From Cryptomeria japonica (taxonomy: Eukaryota; Streptophyta; Pinopsida; Cupressales; Cupressaceae), in contig NC_081414.1 in assembly GCF_030272615.1 (NCBI RefSeq), positions 339,802,502 to 339,866,501 of the forward strand: DNA of 64,000 nt, read 5' to 3'. Numbering within the stretch: the first letter of the stretch is position 1; every line of letters begins with the position of its first letter. The notes below the pieces were generated by a model. That model made no database searches. It saw only the letters and a list, made by a program, of their open reading frames with translations, and had not been told where the DNA came from. Below are positions 21,178 to 33,192 of this stretch, piece by piece. A program made the translations under genes and the position numbers.

Positions 21178-23052
21178 GTTCAATTGCCTCATGTTATTTT
21201 TAGATGCATATATCCACTCACTATGACATTAGATCAACAATTGTTAGATGTTGAGTAGGCACATATTGATTTGTGTGGTTTCACCCACCTTCTTGGTTTA
21301 CTAGATTTCCATGTGAATCACGGAATTCTCATAGTGTTAGTTGAGAGATTTCATTCTGAGCTTAACACCTTCCACTTGCCAGTTGGGGAGATGACCATCA
21401 CTCTCGAGGATGTTTAAAGGATTCTCTATATCCCTTTTGTTGGGGGTATGGTAGATTATGATGTAGCATAGCTTCTTGGCTTATAGGTTGTCAAATGTGT
21501 ATTCAGGGATCCAGATATCTTGACACATTCTATCAGTTGGGACGTTATGATGAGAAGGTACAGTGAGAATTTTCCTCTGGCTTGTGTTATAGCAAGGTTT
21601 ATTGGTTATTTTCTTATGCTGGATAGAGGACAATAGGGATTACCTTGTGGATAGGGTAGGATGCTGGAGAGGCTTATTGAGACCTCTCAGAGACTAGGTT
21701 GGGGTTCTTATATATTGGCCCACATGTATCACGAGATGCATGAGATTTTTTATCAGGAGGGGAAGAGCATAGCTATAGGAGTCTTGATATTACAGGTATG
21801 GGCCTAGGAGCACCTTCTAGTTTGTAGGTTGATTATAGATGATGATAAGGAGCTTGGTCAGTCGCTTGTATATAGATATTTTGGATATGTCACTTAGCCC
21901 CATCTGGGCAAGGCTGATTTGTGGAGACAAAAGCTAGATGATTTGATATCTATGGTATGGAGACCTTACAGGGGCTTAGAGCCATGGGATGACTCAAGGA
22001 TCGTACCAAGAGACCTATTTGTTATGCACCCACTTATTGGCAGATCTTAGACTCTGGTGGAGTGATTCGTGGTATCTCAAGTGATGAAGCAGTATGGTAG
22101 ACCTCAAGGGATCTCACAAGAGTTCACAACATAGGTGAGATATGCTAATGAGGAGAGGTGGAGATAGGCACCAAGGTTATCTTATGCCTTGGGTATGCAG
22201 GAGTTGACTGGATTGCAGCAACTTCGGTAGAACTACATGGGTAATGTTGCAGATGTAGGGGAATTGCCCCAGTACAGGGATTGGTTCTAGTAGAATCCAT
22301 TCCCTAGATTTACTAATTTAGCAGAGCAAGCACCTAGTATTCAGGAGATTGAGGATAATGCCCCCACACAGGCATAGAGAGTTGAGACACTGAGGTAGAT
22401 AGGTGGCGATCTTGTTGCTAGTAGCAATAGGGTTCTAGCTGGGGTTGGATAGTAGAGGGGAGAGGGTGGATCCCTTGGTGCAGTGGGTGTAAGTTTGAGC
22501 AAAGTGAGGATGCCAGAGGGTGGAGGTAAGGAGGAGAGAGCAGTGCCAAGATAGGTTCGATAGAGATGGGAGGAGCAGGGTGGAGCTGGAGGTGGAGATG
22601 GGGGTGGAGAGCCTATGAGAGAGTAGGGGGTCGATGCAGCATGGTCAATGAGGGTACATCTAGCAGAGTTGCAGTCATAGTTGAGAGTGGCACAAAATTA
22701 ACTAGCAAAGAAAAACTAATAGCTACCAGAGCTTAGGGTGGAGCAAGATCATCAATTGGTGGAGCATAGAGAAGAGCACGATCGTCAACTGGTGGAGCTC
22801 AAAGCAGAGCATGATCATCAGGTCATGATGATGAGAGCAAAGAGAGACACTCTTTAGCAAGAGGTTGTGCACCAAACTAGTCAGGTGACTTATTATGTTG
22901 CAGCTTATAGTGTAGTTGTTCCACTAGCGTAGCAGGATGTACCCTACTCATAGTATATGGCACGATCGGAGGGAGCTCAAGCACCTAGGTAAGATCTTAG
23001 TCAGCAGACTCTTCCTCCTCCATCTGGCAATGAGGGAGAGGTTGAGAGCTAG
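21178..23052 (+). pseudogene. Antisense PMD (plant mobile domain) gene, exon 2
   Basis: 625 codons including the stop, one frame without any indel. The PMD signature PVGEMTITLEDV.RILYIPFVGG is at about residues 60-80 of the exon, preceded by FHVNHGILIVLVERFHSELN. It continues through FPLACVIARFIGYFLM, GWGSYILAHMYHEM, LVYRYFG and VWRPYRGLEPWDD. The C-terminal third is Gly/Glu/Gln-rich with a repeated EHDRQLVEL-type motif (about 22740-22830). By hand count there are 30 internal stops: 25 TAG, 4 TAA, 1 TGA. PMD proteins occur in plant silencing factors (MAIL/MAIN type) and in transposable elements. The function here is unknown. Confidence 0.8.
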
Positions 23053-24474
23053 ATATTATTTTTTTAGCTCTGATGTGTTTTTGTAGACACACCCATTTTT
23101 TTGTAGCCTATACGATTCTTGCTCTGATGGGAGTTTGTATATGTCAATTGACATCATTTTGTACTCTAAGAATTTATACGATATATATATATGAGAGATC
23201 TGATTTGACTTCATTGTACTTGTGTTGATTTGATTATGAGATGCTTTCTATATGCTTTATTCTGTATGTATGTATATCTTTTAAATATGGATGTATGTAA
23301 TGCGAATGAATATGGATGTTTATATTTATTTCTTTTCACATGCAAATAGATGAATGAGAATGAGTAATCAATAATGCAATTTTTTATTTTTCTATGCAAT
23401 AAGATGAATGCAAATGAGTAATAATGAAACATATGAATCTATATAAAATGTTTATGTATGCAGCTAACATCTCAAAACACAAGTACTCGATCAGAGAAAT
23501 GATGAAAAATAGACCACTTAGCTAAGAAATGATGATGCTTCCAGTTCTCATTTAGAAGATAAAGAGATCATTATTATACCAAAATCACTCTAAATTCACA
23601 AAATACAAAATAAAATACAAAATGAGATGCAAAATGAAATGTGCCCTAAAACTACTTACTGGATTTAAAATGCTTAAGTTTCATCACTAAGCATAAGGAG
23701 CATAATAGGTAGATTAGAGTTCCTTTCTTTTCAATGTGCAATTTTAATTATCTTGTCTGCGATGATCCTTTTTTTGTTCATATCGTTGGACAGATTTTGC
23801 AGGGACCCGAATTGCATAATAAATAAATTCCCTCAAAACAATCAAAGAAATGACGTGGACCTCCCTATAGCATTCAAATAAGCGGATTTGAGGTATGTGT
23901 GGTGATTTCTCATTGGGATCAGTCCTACAAGCAGAAAATAAAGAAAATATTATGCCCCTAATCCTTGCTCCTCTTAGTCGTGAGAGACTTCCTCAAGTTA
24001 CTCAGAGGGATAATAATCGAAAACCAATATAAAAAATAGCACACAAAGAAAATTTTCACGCATAGCTCAAACTATTTAGTGATTGTCTTCTGTTATGTTG
24101 TTTTGCTTGTTTACTCAGTGATAAAACTCTTCAGTAGTCAGGAGACAGGTGACTGACTTGAAATGGATGACCAGGTTTCATTGATGGAAAGATGAATTGG
24201 TTGATACTGCTTAGGACATGTAATGGGCTTTGTCGATTAACCTAAGACTAGGACATTGATTAGTTTCAAGCAATGAGGGTTCCAACAAACTAGGATGTCA
24301 CAAAAGTGACTGAAATATATGTACAGGTGAAAGCAAAGATGTAGGAAAGTGAGAATGCCAACGTTGCATTGATAGATGGAGCGCTTGAGTATAAGAGCTG
24401 CCTATTTATCGGGTTTTCACCTGCTTGGCAGAGGTTCTTTTTTTTTACCAAGGTGCCTATTTACCAGGGCATTT

Positions 24475-24505
<31 letters not shown>

Positions 24506-24594
24506 TTTCTTTTTCAGGACTTTTTATGATTTTTATGATTTTTTTCAGGACATTTTTTAGTTATACAGGTTGCTGCAGAAGAGAATGCTAGGTG
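23053..24594. other. Non-coding interval between the PMD gene end and the B pol end
   Basis: AT-rich, with a (TA)-rich run at 23175-23190 and no convincing frame. It would hold the 3' UTR of the antisense gene and the 3' UTR of B pol. A TC dinucleotide microsatellite lies at 24474-24508. Confidence 0.5.
24474..24508. repeat. (TC)n microsatellite
   Basis: TCTCTCTC run with one TAT interruption, followed by T-rich sequence, just after the B pol stop. Confidence 0.9.
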
Positions 24595-25630
24595 AAGAAT
24601 TTTTTCAAGTGAATGGTGTTGATTTGTTCACGTAGTTGTGATCCTTTTGATGTTGAGAGCCGATAGACACTAGAGTCGAAGACTACAGTCATGATATAGG
24701 GACCCAGTCAGTTGGGTTCAAACTTCCCTTTGTTGTCTTGAAACTGCTGATTTTTAGGATTTTCTCTCAGAACTAGGTCACCAACCTAAAATTCTCTTTG
24801 TCTAACTTTCTTGTTATATCCTCTAGGCATTCTCTTTTGATATACTTCGAGATGATCAAATGCCACTTGTCGACGCTCATCCAGTAAGTCAAGTTCTTGC
24901 AATCTAGATATTCTATAGTCTTAATTGGTAACAAGACCTTGCAAAGAAACTCTTAAAGATGGTATTTCCACTTAAATAGGTAATATTGCTTTGGACCCAT
25001 ACACCATAGAAAAATGTGTAGCCCCAGTAGGTGTTCTGATACTTATTCTGTAAGCCCATAATGCAGGATTGAGCCGTAAATGCCAATCCTTCCCAGATTT
25101 GTTCATTGTTTTGTGCAAGATAGTCAATAGGTTTTTGTTAGATGCCTTGGCATGTCCATTACCTTGAGGGTAATATACTGATGGTCAGTGTTGTTTAATT
25201 GTTAATTTCTCACAGATCTTGTCCAGGTCTTTATTCTTAAACTATCCTCCATTATCAGTCACAGTCGACGAAGGTATCCCATACCTGCAGATGATATGGT
25301 TTAGGATGAAGAGAGCTACTTGTTTACCAGTTGCTTTTATGAGCAGAACCACCTCTACCCACTTGGTGAAATACACAGTGGTAGTTATGATAAATTTGTG
25401 TCCATTAGATGATGTAGGATATATCTAACCAATGAGATCAAAGGCCCATTGCTGAAAAGGCCAATGTGTAATGAAGGGTATGAAATCCCTTGCTGGAGCA
25501 TGTATGAGATTTCCATGTACCTGACATTTCTCACAAATCTTAGCAAATTTAATAGCATCTTTCTCCATGTCTGGCCAATAGTAGCCAACCCATAGTATTT
25601 TCTAAGCTAAAGTAAGACCATTCGAATGAG
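24595..25630 (-). pseudogene. B integrase (Ty3/gypsy)
   Basis: Minus-strand integrase with GYYWPDMEKDA, CEKCQVHGN (HHCC zinc module), WAFDLIG (Asp), VTDNGG (Asp) and YYPQGNGHAKASNK, where the usual Glu of AEASNK is replaced by Lys, so the triad is broken. C-terminal blocks: GYNKKVRQREF, VGDLVLREN, KFEPNWLGPY and INTIHLKKFFT before the stop at 24595. Five or so stops interrupt it, and the pieces fit one frame over most of the length. Confidence 0.82.
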
Positions 25631-25639
25631 ATCCACAAA

Positions 25640-26330
25640 TACCTTCATGAACTTCTGATAACGCATGTTTAGACTTTTCAATTTCTAGACACCTAAGCAA
25701 TGTACCATCCAACCTCGTCTAAATAAATCGTTAGCAATGATAACATACTGTGAAGCATTTCAGGTTAGGTTTCTTTTCTCATTATGGGTAATATTTTTAG
25801 GTATAATTTGGTCTCATAGATAAGAGTAAATGTGGCTATATCGGGATGAGTCATGTCCAATAATAGAACAAAATATTTGGGTCTCAGGAGAATCATAGGC
25901 CAGGTAATGTAACTCTTCCACCAGGAATTCAAAGTGAAAATTGGATTCTTGTAACTCAGGTATAGATGCCAAGGTGGCCATAGCATCTGCTACTCTATTT
26001 GTAATGTAATACTTCTAAAGATCATCAACCAATCTCTTATAAGGTATTGGTTTCTCATCTCGAGTCTGATATGTACCATTGATTTGATTGATGATCAGCT
26101 GAAAATCTCCATAGATCTGTAATTCTGCAACCTTTCATTCAATAGCTGGCTTTATCCCGTTTACCAAAGCTTCATATTCTGCAATGTTGTTTGTGAAAGG
26201 GAACAAAATCTTACAAGACTTTGCGGTTGAATACTTTTGAGGAATAATAAATAGTATTCTAGCACCAGAACCATTTTGAGTAAAAGACCCATCAAAGAAC
26301 ATCTTCTAGGGTTGTTGAGTAAGGTGCATT
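25640..26330 (-). pseudogene. B second (plant-type) RNase H
   Basis: Motifs MFFDGSFTQNGSGARI, TNNIAEYEALVNGIKPA and LQIYGDFQLIINQINGTYQ match the extra RNase H of Tat elements. The last catalytic position reads GDF where GDS is usual, but the Asp is kept. It continues to the linker before integrase (IIPKNITHNEKRNLT). A few stops. Confidence 0.8.
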
Positions 26331-27828
26331 ATTGATTCATCTAGAAACTCTATATGTAGCGGTTGAGTGTCTTCAAGTGGAGCTTTAGCAAGTTGATCAG
26401 CAATTACCTGTCCTTTTATGGCTTTGCGTTCCACATACTCAATATCAAACTTTGTAAAGATTATGACCCATTTTGCCAATCTTCCATTGAGTGTTGCTTT
26501 GCTGAGAAGATATTTGAGTGGATCAATTTTAGCCACTAGCTTGATTGAATGTGCTAACATGTAGTGTCTCAACTTTTATGATACAAAAACTAATGCCAAG
26601 CATGTTGTTTCTATTATAGTGTAGTTCATTTCATAAGACACCAATGTTCTGCTGATATAATATATAGATCGTTCCTTTTTATTGTCATCCTGTTGTGCCA
26701 GAAGTACCCCCAGTGATGAGTCAGTTGTTGATATGTATATAAGATCAATGGTTTACCCTGAATTGGTGGCATCAATATTGGTGGATTGGATAGGTATTCT
26801 TTGATTTGCTAAAGATGTTGTTCACATTCCTGATCCTAGTTGTATATTACTCCTTTCTTCAATACCTTTGTGAAAGGTTGAGCTTTGTCTACTAGCTGAG
26901 AAATGAAGCGTCTGATTGATTGGAGACATCCCTATAAACTTCTCATTTGGTCGATGTTCTTCGGAGGAGGAATTTCCATTATAGCTTGGACTTTCTTAGG
27001 ATCAACCTCAATTCTCTTCTTTGAAATGATGTAGCCGAGTAATTTTCTAGATGTCACTTCGAATGCACACTTTTTTGGATTTAGCCAGAGTTTGAATTTT
27101 TTCATTCTATCTAGTATAGGGCCTATCTCTTGAATATGCGTGGATCTCTTCATAGCCTTCACTAAGGTGTCATCAACATAATCTTCCATATTCTTATGCA
27201 TCATGTCATGAAAGATAGTAGTTCTTGCTCTTTGGTATGTTGCTCCTATGTACTTTAGCCCAAATTAAATGACATTCCAACAAAAGGTTCCCCATGCATA
27301 GGTGAAAGCTATCTTTTCTTGATCCCCAGGAGTTTTTTTGATCTGATTATATCTAGAGAATTGATCCATTAGTGAATAGATCTCATACCCAGCAATCATG
27401 TCGACTATCATATCAATGTTTGGTAATGGAAAGTCATCCTTCGGACAAGCTTTGTTGAGATCTCTGAAGTCCATGCAAACTCTGATAGATTTGTCTACCT
27501 TTGACACAGGTACTATGTTTGAAATCCATTCGACATAGTCAATGGCTCTGATGAATCCAACTTTTAGCAGTTTTTCTAGCTTAGCCTTGACTAGCAGTGC
27601 CACATGAGGGTGTATCTTATGGAGTTTTTGCTTGACTGGTTTAACTCCTAGTGTGATAGAAAGATGGTGCATGATAAGATAAGGATCTAAGACTGGCATA
27701 TCAGAGTATGTCCATGCAAAATTCATCTTCTTTTCTGAAAATAGATGAGTGAAATCTTTCAATTCTTCTGTTGATAGTGATTGAGCTATATGAATGATGT
27801 GTGGTATCTCTTGACTCCTAATGTTCAC
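26306..27828 (-). pseudogene. B reverse transcriptase and RNase H
   Basis: RT starts at about 27760 with SDMPVLDPYLIMHHLSI, PHVALLVKAKLEKLLKVGFI, VCMDFRDLNKACPKDDFPLP and SRYNQIKK. The catalytic YVDD is intact at about 27183-27194 (EDYVDDTLVKA), followed by LWLNPKKCAFEV, LGYIISKKRIEVDP and VQAIMEIPPPKN. RNase H follows (26306-26900) and ends MLAHSIKLVAKIDPLKYLL...GRLAKWVIIFTKFDIEYV. A stop at 27264 and damage in 26580-26930 break the frame. Confidence 0.87.
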
Positions 27829-29350
27829 TGGCTAAGTTGGCTTGATCCATATAGAAGACCTTTCCTAAAAATGACTTGGCAGTATATCAAGTATCTCACC
27901 TTCAAGCACCTCAGAGAGGTTTTCACCCTTAGGTATGTCCCTTATTTTCTCTTTCTTAGATTTTGACACCACCACAATGTGGTTTTCATCATCAGGTCTT
28001 TTATTTTTTATTTTTCTTATTTTTGTGACTAAGATACTTGATATTTGTTTTAGTCATGTTTTCACTCTGTTCATTGGTGGAAGAGTCCATGGGTTCAACT
28101 GCATTGAGATAATAGGCTAATGTATAGTCATTGGAAAAAGTAGGTATATTTGTGGGCTAGTTTTGTAAAGTACAGTCAATTAGTTCTGGATGTAGTAAGG
28201 ATAAATGTTGGATAGGTTCAAGGGCATTCATGGTATTGTCATCACAATGTCAGATCAAAAAGTTGAGTTCCAAAAGGATACCTTGTGTAAATGTCTCGAG
28301 ACCAAGAAGAGTCAGAACATAATTATTAAAGTGCACGTTAATATTTTGTTGACATAATCCAATAGACATACTTGTAGCATCATTCCCTGTGCCAGACTAG
28401 ATGTCATATCTTGGTTCGATAGCAAGAAGATCAGCAGAGTGATTTTCATTATTTACATCAAATGATTCAGAATTTGATGTTGAGTAGATATTGTCAAAAA
28501 TGGGACTATTGTTAGAGTCATCAGATGAAGTTTTTGAGTCTTCTTTAATGATTTAGTGAGTATATGTATGGTATCAACACCAACATCTTTAATGTTGCAA
28601 GTTCCTTCAAGATTTGTCTCATTTACCATTTGTATTTGACACACCTGTTGACATTATATTGATGTTTCTATGATTCCCTATCCTCTACTCCATTTAGCTT
28701 CTTCTAGACTGATGACTAGTTCTGCTTCTATAGCTTTCAATTCTTCATGTGTAGTACTATACCCAACTTGTTCTGTCTTAGTATAGGGGTACATAGATGA
28801 AAAGCTTTCTAGTATTCTTCCTTCCTTTAGTCCTTGTTGATAGTTTGCTTGTCTCTTTTGTCTAATTTCCTATATTTCCTTCTCTAGTTTTATGTGCATC
28901 AGTTCTTGAGTATCATCTGTGGTACTAGTAGATTCTTGTGGAGTTTCTATAGTTGATGTATCTAAGAGGTGATCTAGACCCCATTCATACTCATTTGAGT
29001 CACTCTCTGAATCTTCTACTTGTTGCCTACTAGTATATGTAACTGGAATTTTCAGCGGTGTAAACAATTCCCTAATTCTTTCTACTTACTTTTTCATATC
29101 TTCCAAGACTTCCACTTCTTGTAGTATTGTAGCTGATACCATAAGAGCTTGAGTACTAACTTTTTCTTCTCTCTTGATTGCTAGTTCCTCTTGTTTTTTT
29201 TCATAGTTGGCTTGAACTTATTGAGTATTTACTTCCTTTAATGTTAAAGTTGGTGTCTTTTTCTTCCACTTTATCTTAGAAGCATGTTTTTGGTCTGATG
29301 TTTTTCCTGGATTGTATCATAGTCCAACTTTATCATTTATGGACTTTGTT
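27829..29350 (-). pseudogene. B protease-RT linker, low complexity
   Basis: Short open pieces (28453-28644, 28870-29067) with Ser/Thr/Asp/Glu-rich composition (DSESDSNEYEWGLDHLLDTS). They lie between the G-patch and RT and fit the long spacer seen at the same place in G. No domain is recognised. Confidence 0.5.
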
Positions 29351-29355
29351 TGTAG

Positions 29356-29547
29356 CTAAATTGGTTCAATGATACCTTCTTGACATTTTCCCAAAGGACT
29401 AGTACCTGAATATCCCATACATTGAATCATTTTATAGCCAAGACCATATTGGGCTGGGGAAATCTCACAATGTTGTACTTCCTCATTTCGACTATCTTTC
29501 TTAAAAAGCCAGTTAAGAACAACATCCTCTTCTATTTTATCTGCCAA
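29356..29547 (-). pseudogene. B G-patch-like domain
   Basis: The frame contains YGLGYKMIQCMGYSGTSPLG followed by KCQEGIIEPI, which fits the G-patch consensus (spaced glycines, hydrophobic, GLGK-like, QEGI). It sits between protease and RT. An equivalent stretch lies in G at about 11880-11960. G-patch domains bind RNA or activate helicases. In retroelements they occur next to protease, so a role in Gag-Pol maturation or RNA binding is plausible. Confidence 0.65.
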
Positions 29548-29719
29548 AGAAGTAGAAGACTGTAGAAAAAGACCATCATATATGACATTCAGAGTTGAAG
29601 TCTATGTTCTCATAGCCTCTAATGGTTTGCCCAACTATTTTGGTGATGGAGGGAGAGAAACTAATGAGAGCACTGGCTCTATCTTGTAGCCATCCATGCC
29701 GGTATTTGTAATCTTCAAT

Positions 29720-30110
29720 TTATTTTATGTCTTTCATCAGAGCTTGTGGACTTTCATTTGTAGAGACTTCCCTATTATCAGGCACAAAAGTATCGGCACC
29801 TTTTGTTAATGCATTACAAGTGACATTTATATCAGCAGGAATACTAACTTTTATTCCATTATAACGAAATTTTAAGCATTGATGGTATGTTAATGGAACT
29901 GCCTTCATTTCATGAATCCACGGCCTACCCAGTAAGATATTGTAGGATAGAGGAAGATCAAGTAATTGGAAAATGACATGTCTTTCTACTGGTCCCACCC
30001 TGATTGGTAATGATACCAGACCTTTAGAAGTCCTTTCTTCTTCATCATAGGCTTTAATTGTTATTTTCTTGGCGGGCTCAATGACATTTTAAGAAAATCC
30101 TAGTTGTGTA
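29720..30110 (-). pseudogene. B aspartic protease, C-terminal half
   Basis: PLSYNILLGRPWIHEMKAVPLTYHQCLKF is the conserved C-terminal half of Tat-type protease, preceded by KKITIKAYDEEERTSKGL. The DSG active site, expected near 30200-30400, is not readable. The product would cleave the polyprotein. Confidence 0.75.
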
Positions 30111-30617
30111 AGCAGACTGTAATACAGATATTCAACCCCGCACCTCCATCTATCAAAACACATTTAGCTCATTTTTATGGATCATGGCTTCAATATGCAA
30201 TGGTTGGTTATGTGGATGATTTAGCGAGTTTTCATCATCTTCAGAGAAGGTCAGATAGTGCAGTGAAGTTAGATGACCCACCTTAGACTAAAACCGATCA
30301 ATAGCTAAATCTATTGGAACATTAGTGGTGAGCAATGCTTTGTCCAGTATCTCTTTGTGAGCAGAAGAGATTTTTAGCAATTCAAAGATTGAGATTTGAG
30401 CATTTGTCCTTTTTAACTATTCATCAATGCTATATCCAGAGGATGATGTTGAAGTTAGCCTTTTAAATTTATCCAAGGTTGATTCTTTTTGTTTGTTTGA
30501 TGGGGCTGGTAGGTTTGATGTTGCTTGAGCTGAAGTTGAAGAACTAACTCCTTGGAGAGTGACTTTCTTTTGAGAATGGGTCAGAGCTCTTGCATATTGT
30601 GATTCATTTGGTTTATC

Positions 30618-32121
30618 TTAGACTATAATCACATTACAATATTCAAATTGGGAAGGCTCAATCATGTTAATGACGTTGCCATTGCTAGTATAAGTATAAT
30701 TTTCTTTGGCACCTCCTTTGGTCTTTGAGGATTCACATTGTTCGTAAATAGGTAAAGGATCCTTAAATGCTTTGTGATCAGCATTGGTTGGGTGATTCCC
30801 GACAAAAATTTTACTAGTGTCTATGAGATCTTGAATCTCATGTTTGAGCTTCATGCAGTTGTTTGTGTTATGACCTTTATTCTGATGGTAGTCACAGTAT
30901 TCATTTTCTCTCCACCATTTTGGTTTTATTTCTAGATTATAGGGCCTGGAATTATTTAGTAGTGTTATCATATTGTTTGCCAATAGAGTTTTGAAAGTGA
31001 ATTCATATGATTCTTCAAGAGGAGTGAAATCACGCTTGGGTTTGGAAAGCCAAGGCCTCTCTTTGAGCCACTCTTTTGTTTTCTTTGGAGGATTTTTTGT
31101 TGTAGCTTTGAGTGCTTGTGTACCACTAGCCAAGTTGAATATCGTGGGCTTTGAGTTGGTTTTAATAGTGTCTACTACTCCGTCATTTACAAAATTCTTG
31201 TTGTTGTCTTTGCCAAATTTCCAATACTTTTTCTTCTCTTTGGAGATAGATCCTGCTTGTGTTTCTTTCCAAGGTGAGATATCCCCCTTCTTTATGAGCA
31301 CATCTTCCATTAAAATAGAATTATCTACCATTTTGTTAAATTATGGGTGTACTTTCATTTCGATACTATATTTCAGTTCTAGGACCAAGCTATTGATAAA
31401 TATATCCAGTTTCTCTAAATCTAGGATAGGTCATGAATACCTAGAGAACATCTTTCTCCAATGTTGGAGGAAAGTAAGAAAAGGCTCCCTATTTTTTGTT
31501 TAGCATTACAAAGCTCAATCATAGTCACAGGATGTCGAATGTTATATGAGTATTGTTGTTAAAATAGTTAGATTAGTTCCTCAAATGCTTTTATTCCTTT
31601 AGGCAGACTTTAGAACCATTCCATGGCTTGTCCTCCCAAACTCCTCGAGAAGGTGCATGAGATACGTTTGATCCTGCATGAACTCCATACAGGCACCACA
31701 AAACTCTCTGACATGATCTTGAGGATCTTAGGTACTATCATATTTGTCAAATTTTGGGATCTCGACTAATGAAGGAAATGGAGGCATGTATAGATTCTTG
31801 TCAAATGGAAAGGGGCATATTGTCTCCAGAGAATATTGTTTTGGGGACATCCTTATTCTTTAGTTCTATGATCTCACACCGTAAGGCTTGTAATTTTTTG
31901 TGTACCATGAGTATAGGTGATTCTTCCTTTCTAGTAATGAGTGTTTGAACATCATATCTAGTAGGAAGTTTGGCACCTTGTTTTACTAGTTCTAAGAAAT
32001 AGTCTTCCTTTTCTCGAGCCAGGATAGCTTTCGTCATTTTTTGGAAATCTTTATCCTTTTGGCAGTCACAAATATTTTTTTCTAGAGGTTTAGTGTCTTC
32101 TTCAGCTTCACTTGATGAGGA
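30618..32121 (-). pseudogene. B Gag, middle and C-terminal parts
   Basis: The Gag core is at about 31340-31760 (SYNIRHPVTMIELCNAKQK, TFLQHWRKMF), then 30618-31331 with the knuckle ENEYCDYHQNKGHNTNNC plus LKHEIQDLI, the Tat type. The N-terminal side at 31801-32121 reads SSSEAEEDTKPLEKN, CDCQKDKDFQKMTKAIL and VHKKLQALRCEIIELKN. An open frame runs on to 32304, but everything beyond 32121 is LTR of F. The true frame jumps over F to 37869. Confidence 0.8.
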
Positions 32122-32889
32122 TGCTAGGATTCCCAAAGATACTGAGAGGGGGGGTGAATCAGTATCTAACCAGTTAACACATTTTCTGACCTTATTGAAT
32201 ATTTTGCATTCCAAAATAATGTACCGGTAAACAAGAATTAATGCAGTAAATATAAAAAATAAACACAACATAGAAAGCACACCATAACACAAGATTTTTG
32301 GCAAGGAAACCTGGTGTGGGAAAAACCTCGGTGGGATTTGTGACCCAGAATATTCACTCAGTGGCCAATGAATGGATATTACTTACAATAGTGTGCCTCC
32401 ACATGCAGGAAGGCCAACTGCCTAGAGCTCACTACTTAAATACAAAAGGAAGTCTCACTGACTTACAAAATGGATTTTGAGAATCCAATATGATGTAATT
32501 CTACAAAAAGCATCTTCTATGCTAGGTTCAGTACCAGTTGAACCTCATATAATAACCATAAACCTTTCTACAAGATCTACCTTAGTATTCATTCTACACA
32601 TCCATCCTATCATATCCCTACCAAATGATCTACAAGATCTCATACTTATATATGAGTCTTATTACAATATGCCATGTCGGCTTACAAAAGGATATTACAA
32701 TTAAATACAATATACAATAATCAAAATCATGTCTTCTAGGGTGTCGGTAAACATTCTTGTCATTGCTGGTGAACTATCTACCAGTGTAGAGTATGTCAGT
32801 GCCTGTCAGTTCCATGAGATTGAAAGGTTACCATCAATGACAATACCTTCAATCACCTGCAATTCTCATTGGAGTGTGCAATTCCAACA
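32122..32889 (-). repeat. F 3' LTR
   Basis: 768 bp. On the minus strand it begins TGTTGGAATTGCACACTCC and ends GAATCCTAGCA (TAACA in the other copy). It contains the C-rich ATTCACCCCCCTCTCAG block, the GGGAAAAACC..GG block, and a CATATATAAG box near 32646-32656 on the minus strand. Confidence 0.93.
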
Positions 32890-32904
32890 ATCTCCCCCTT
32901 TTAC
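32890..32904 (-). other. F polypurine tract
   Basis: Minus strand AAAAGGGGGAGAT directly before TGTTGG. A second GGGGGAG copy is at about 33040-33050 within CTTTGTCATTGATGTCAAAG. Confidence 0.8.
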
Positions 32905-33192
32905 ATTGATGGCAACACTCATGAGAAAAATTCAAAATTGTATCCAAAAATTGAAGTCCAAAAATCTTACCAAAACTATGTGCTCCCCTTGAGTAGATAA
33001 TCTCTAAGTTATTGGATTTTTCTCTTCTCTACTACTCCCCCTTTGACATCAATGACAAAGGTTGTCAAATGAGTAGTTTTCAGCCAGAACCTTGTAACCA
33101 GTTGGTTACAATCTGGAATAGGTTTGCTAATACCAAATTCAGGCTCTGAGTGAACCTATTGTTGTCCTTTAATGTTGCCTCTATTCTTTGAA

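Noticed and set aside
21178-23052. TAG read as a sense codon (genetic recoding or suppression)
   Set aside because: TAG, TAA and TGA all terminate or decay frames in the neighbouring elements. The CAG-to-TAG explanation needs no new code, and plants use the standard nuclear code.
24369-24591. Two overlapping plus-strand frames with Ser-Leu repeats
   Set aside because: Produced by the TC microsatellite; no other support.
31801-32304. Open frame of 167 residues starting MPKILCYGVLS
   Set aside because: The first 60 residues are the F LTR read through; only the part below 32121 is B gag. The apparent start is artificial.
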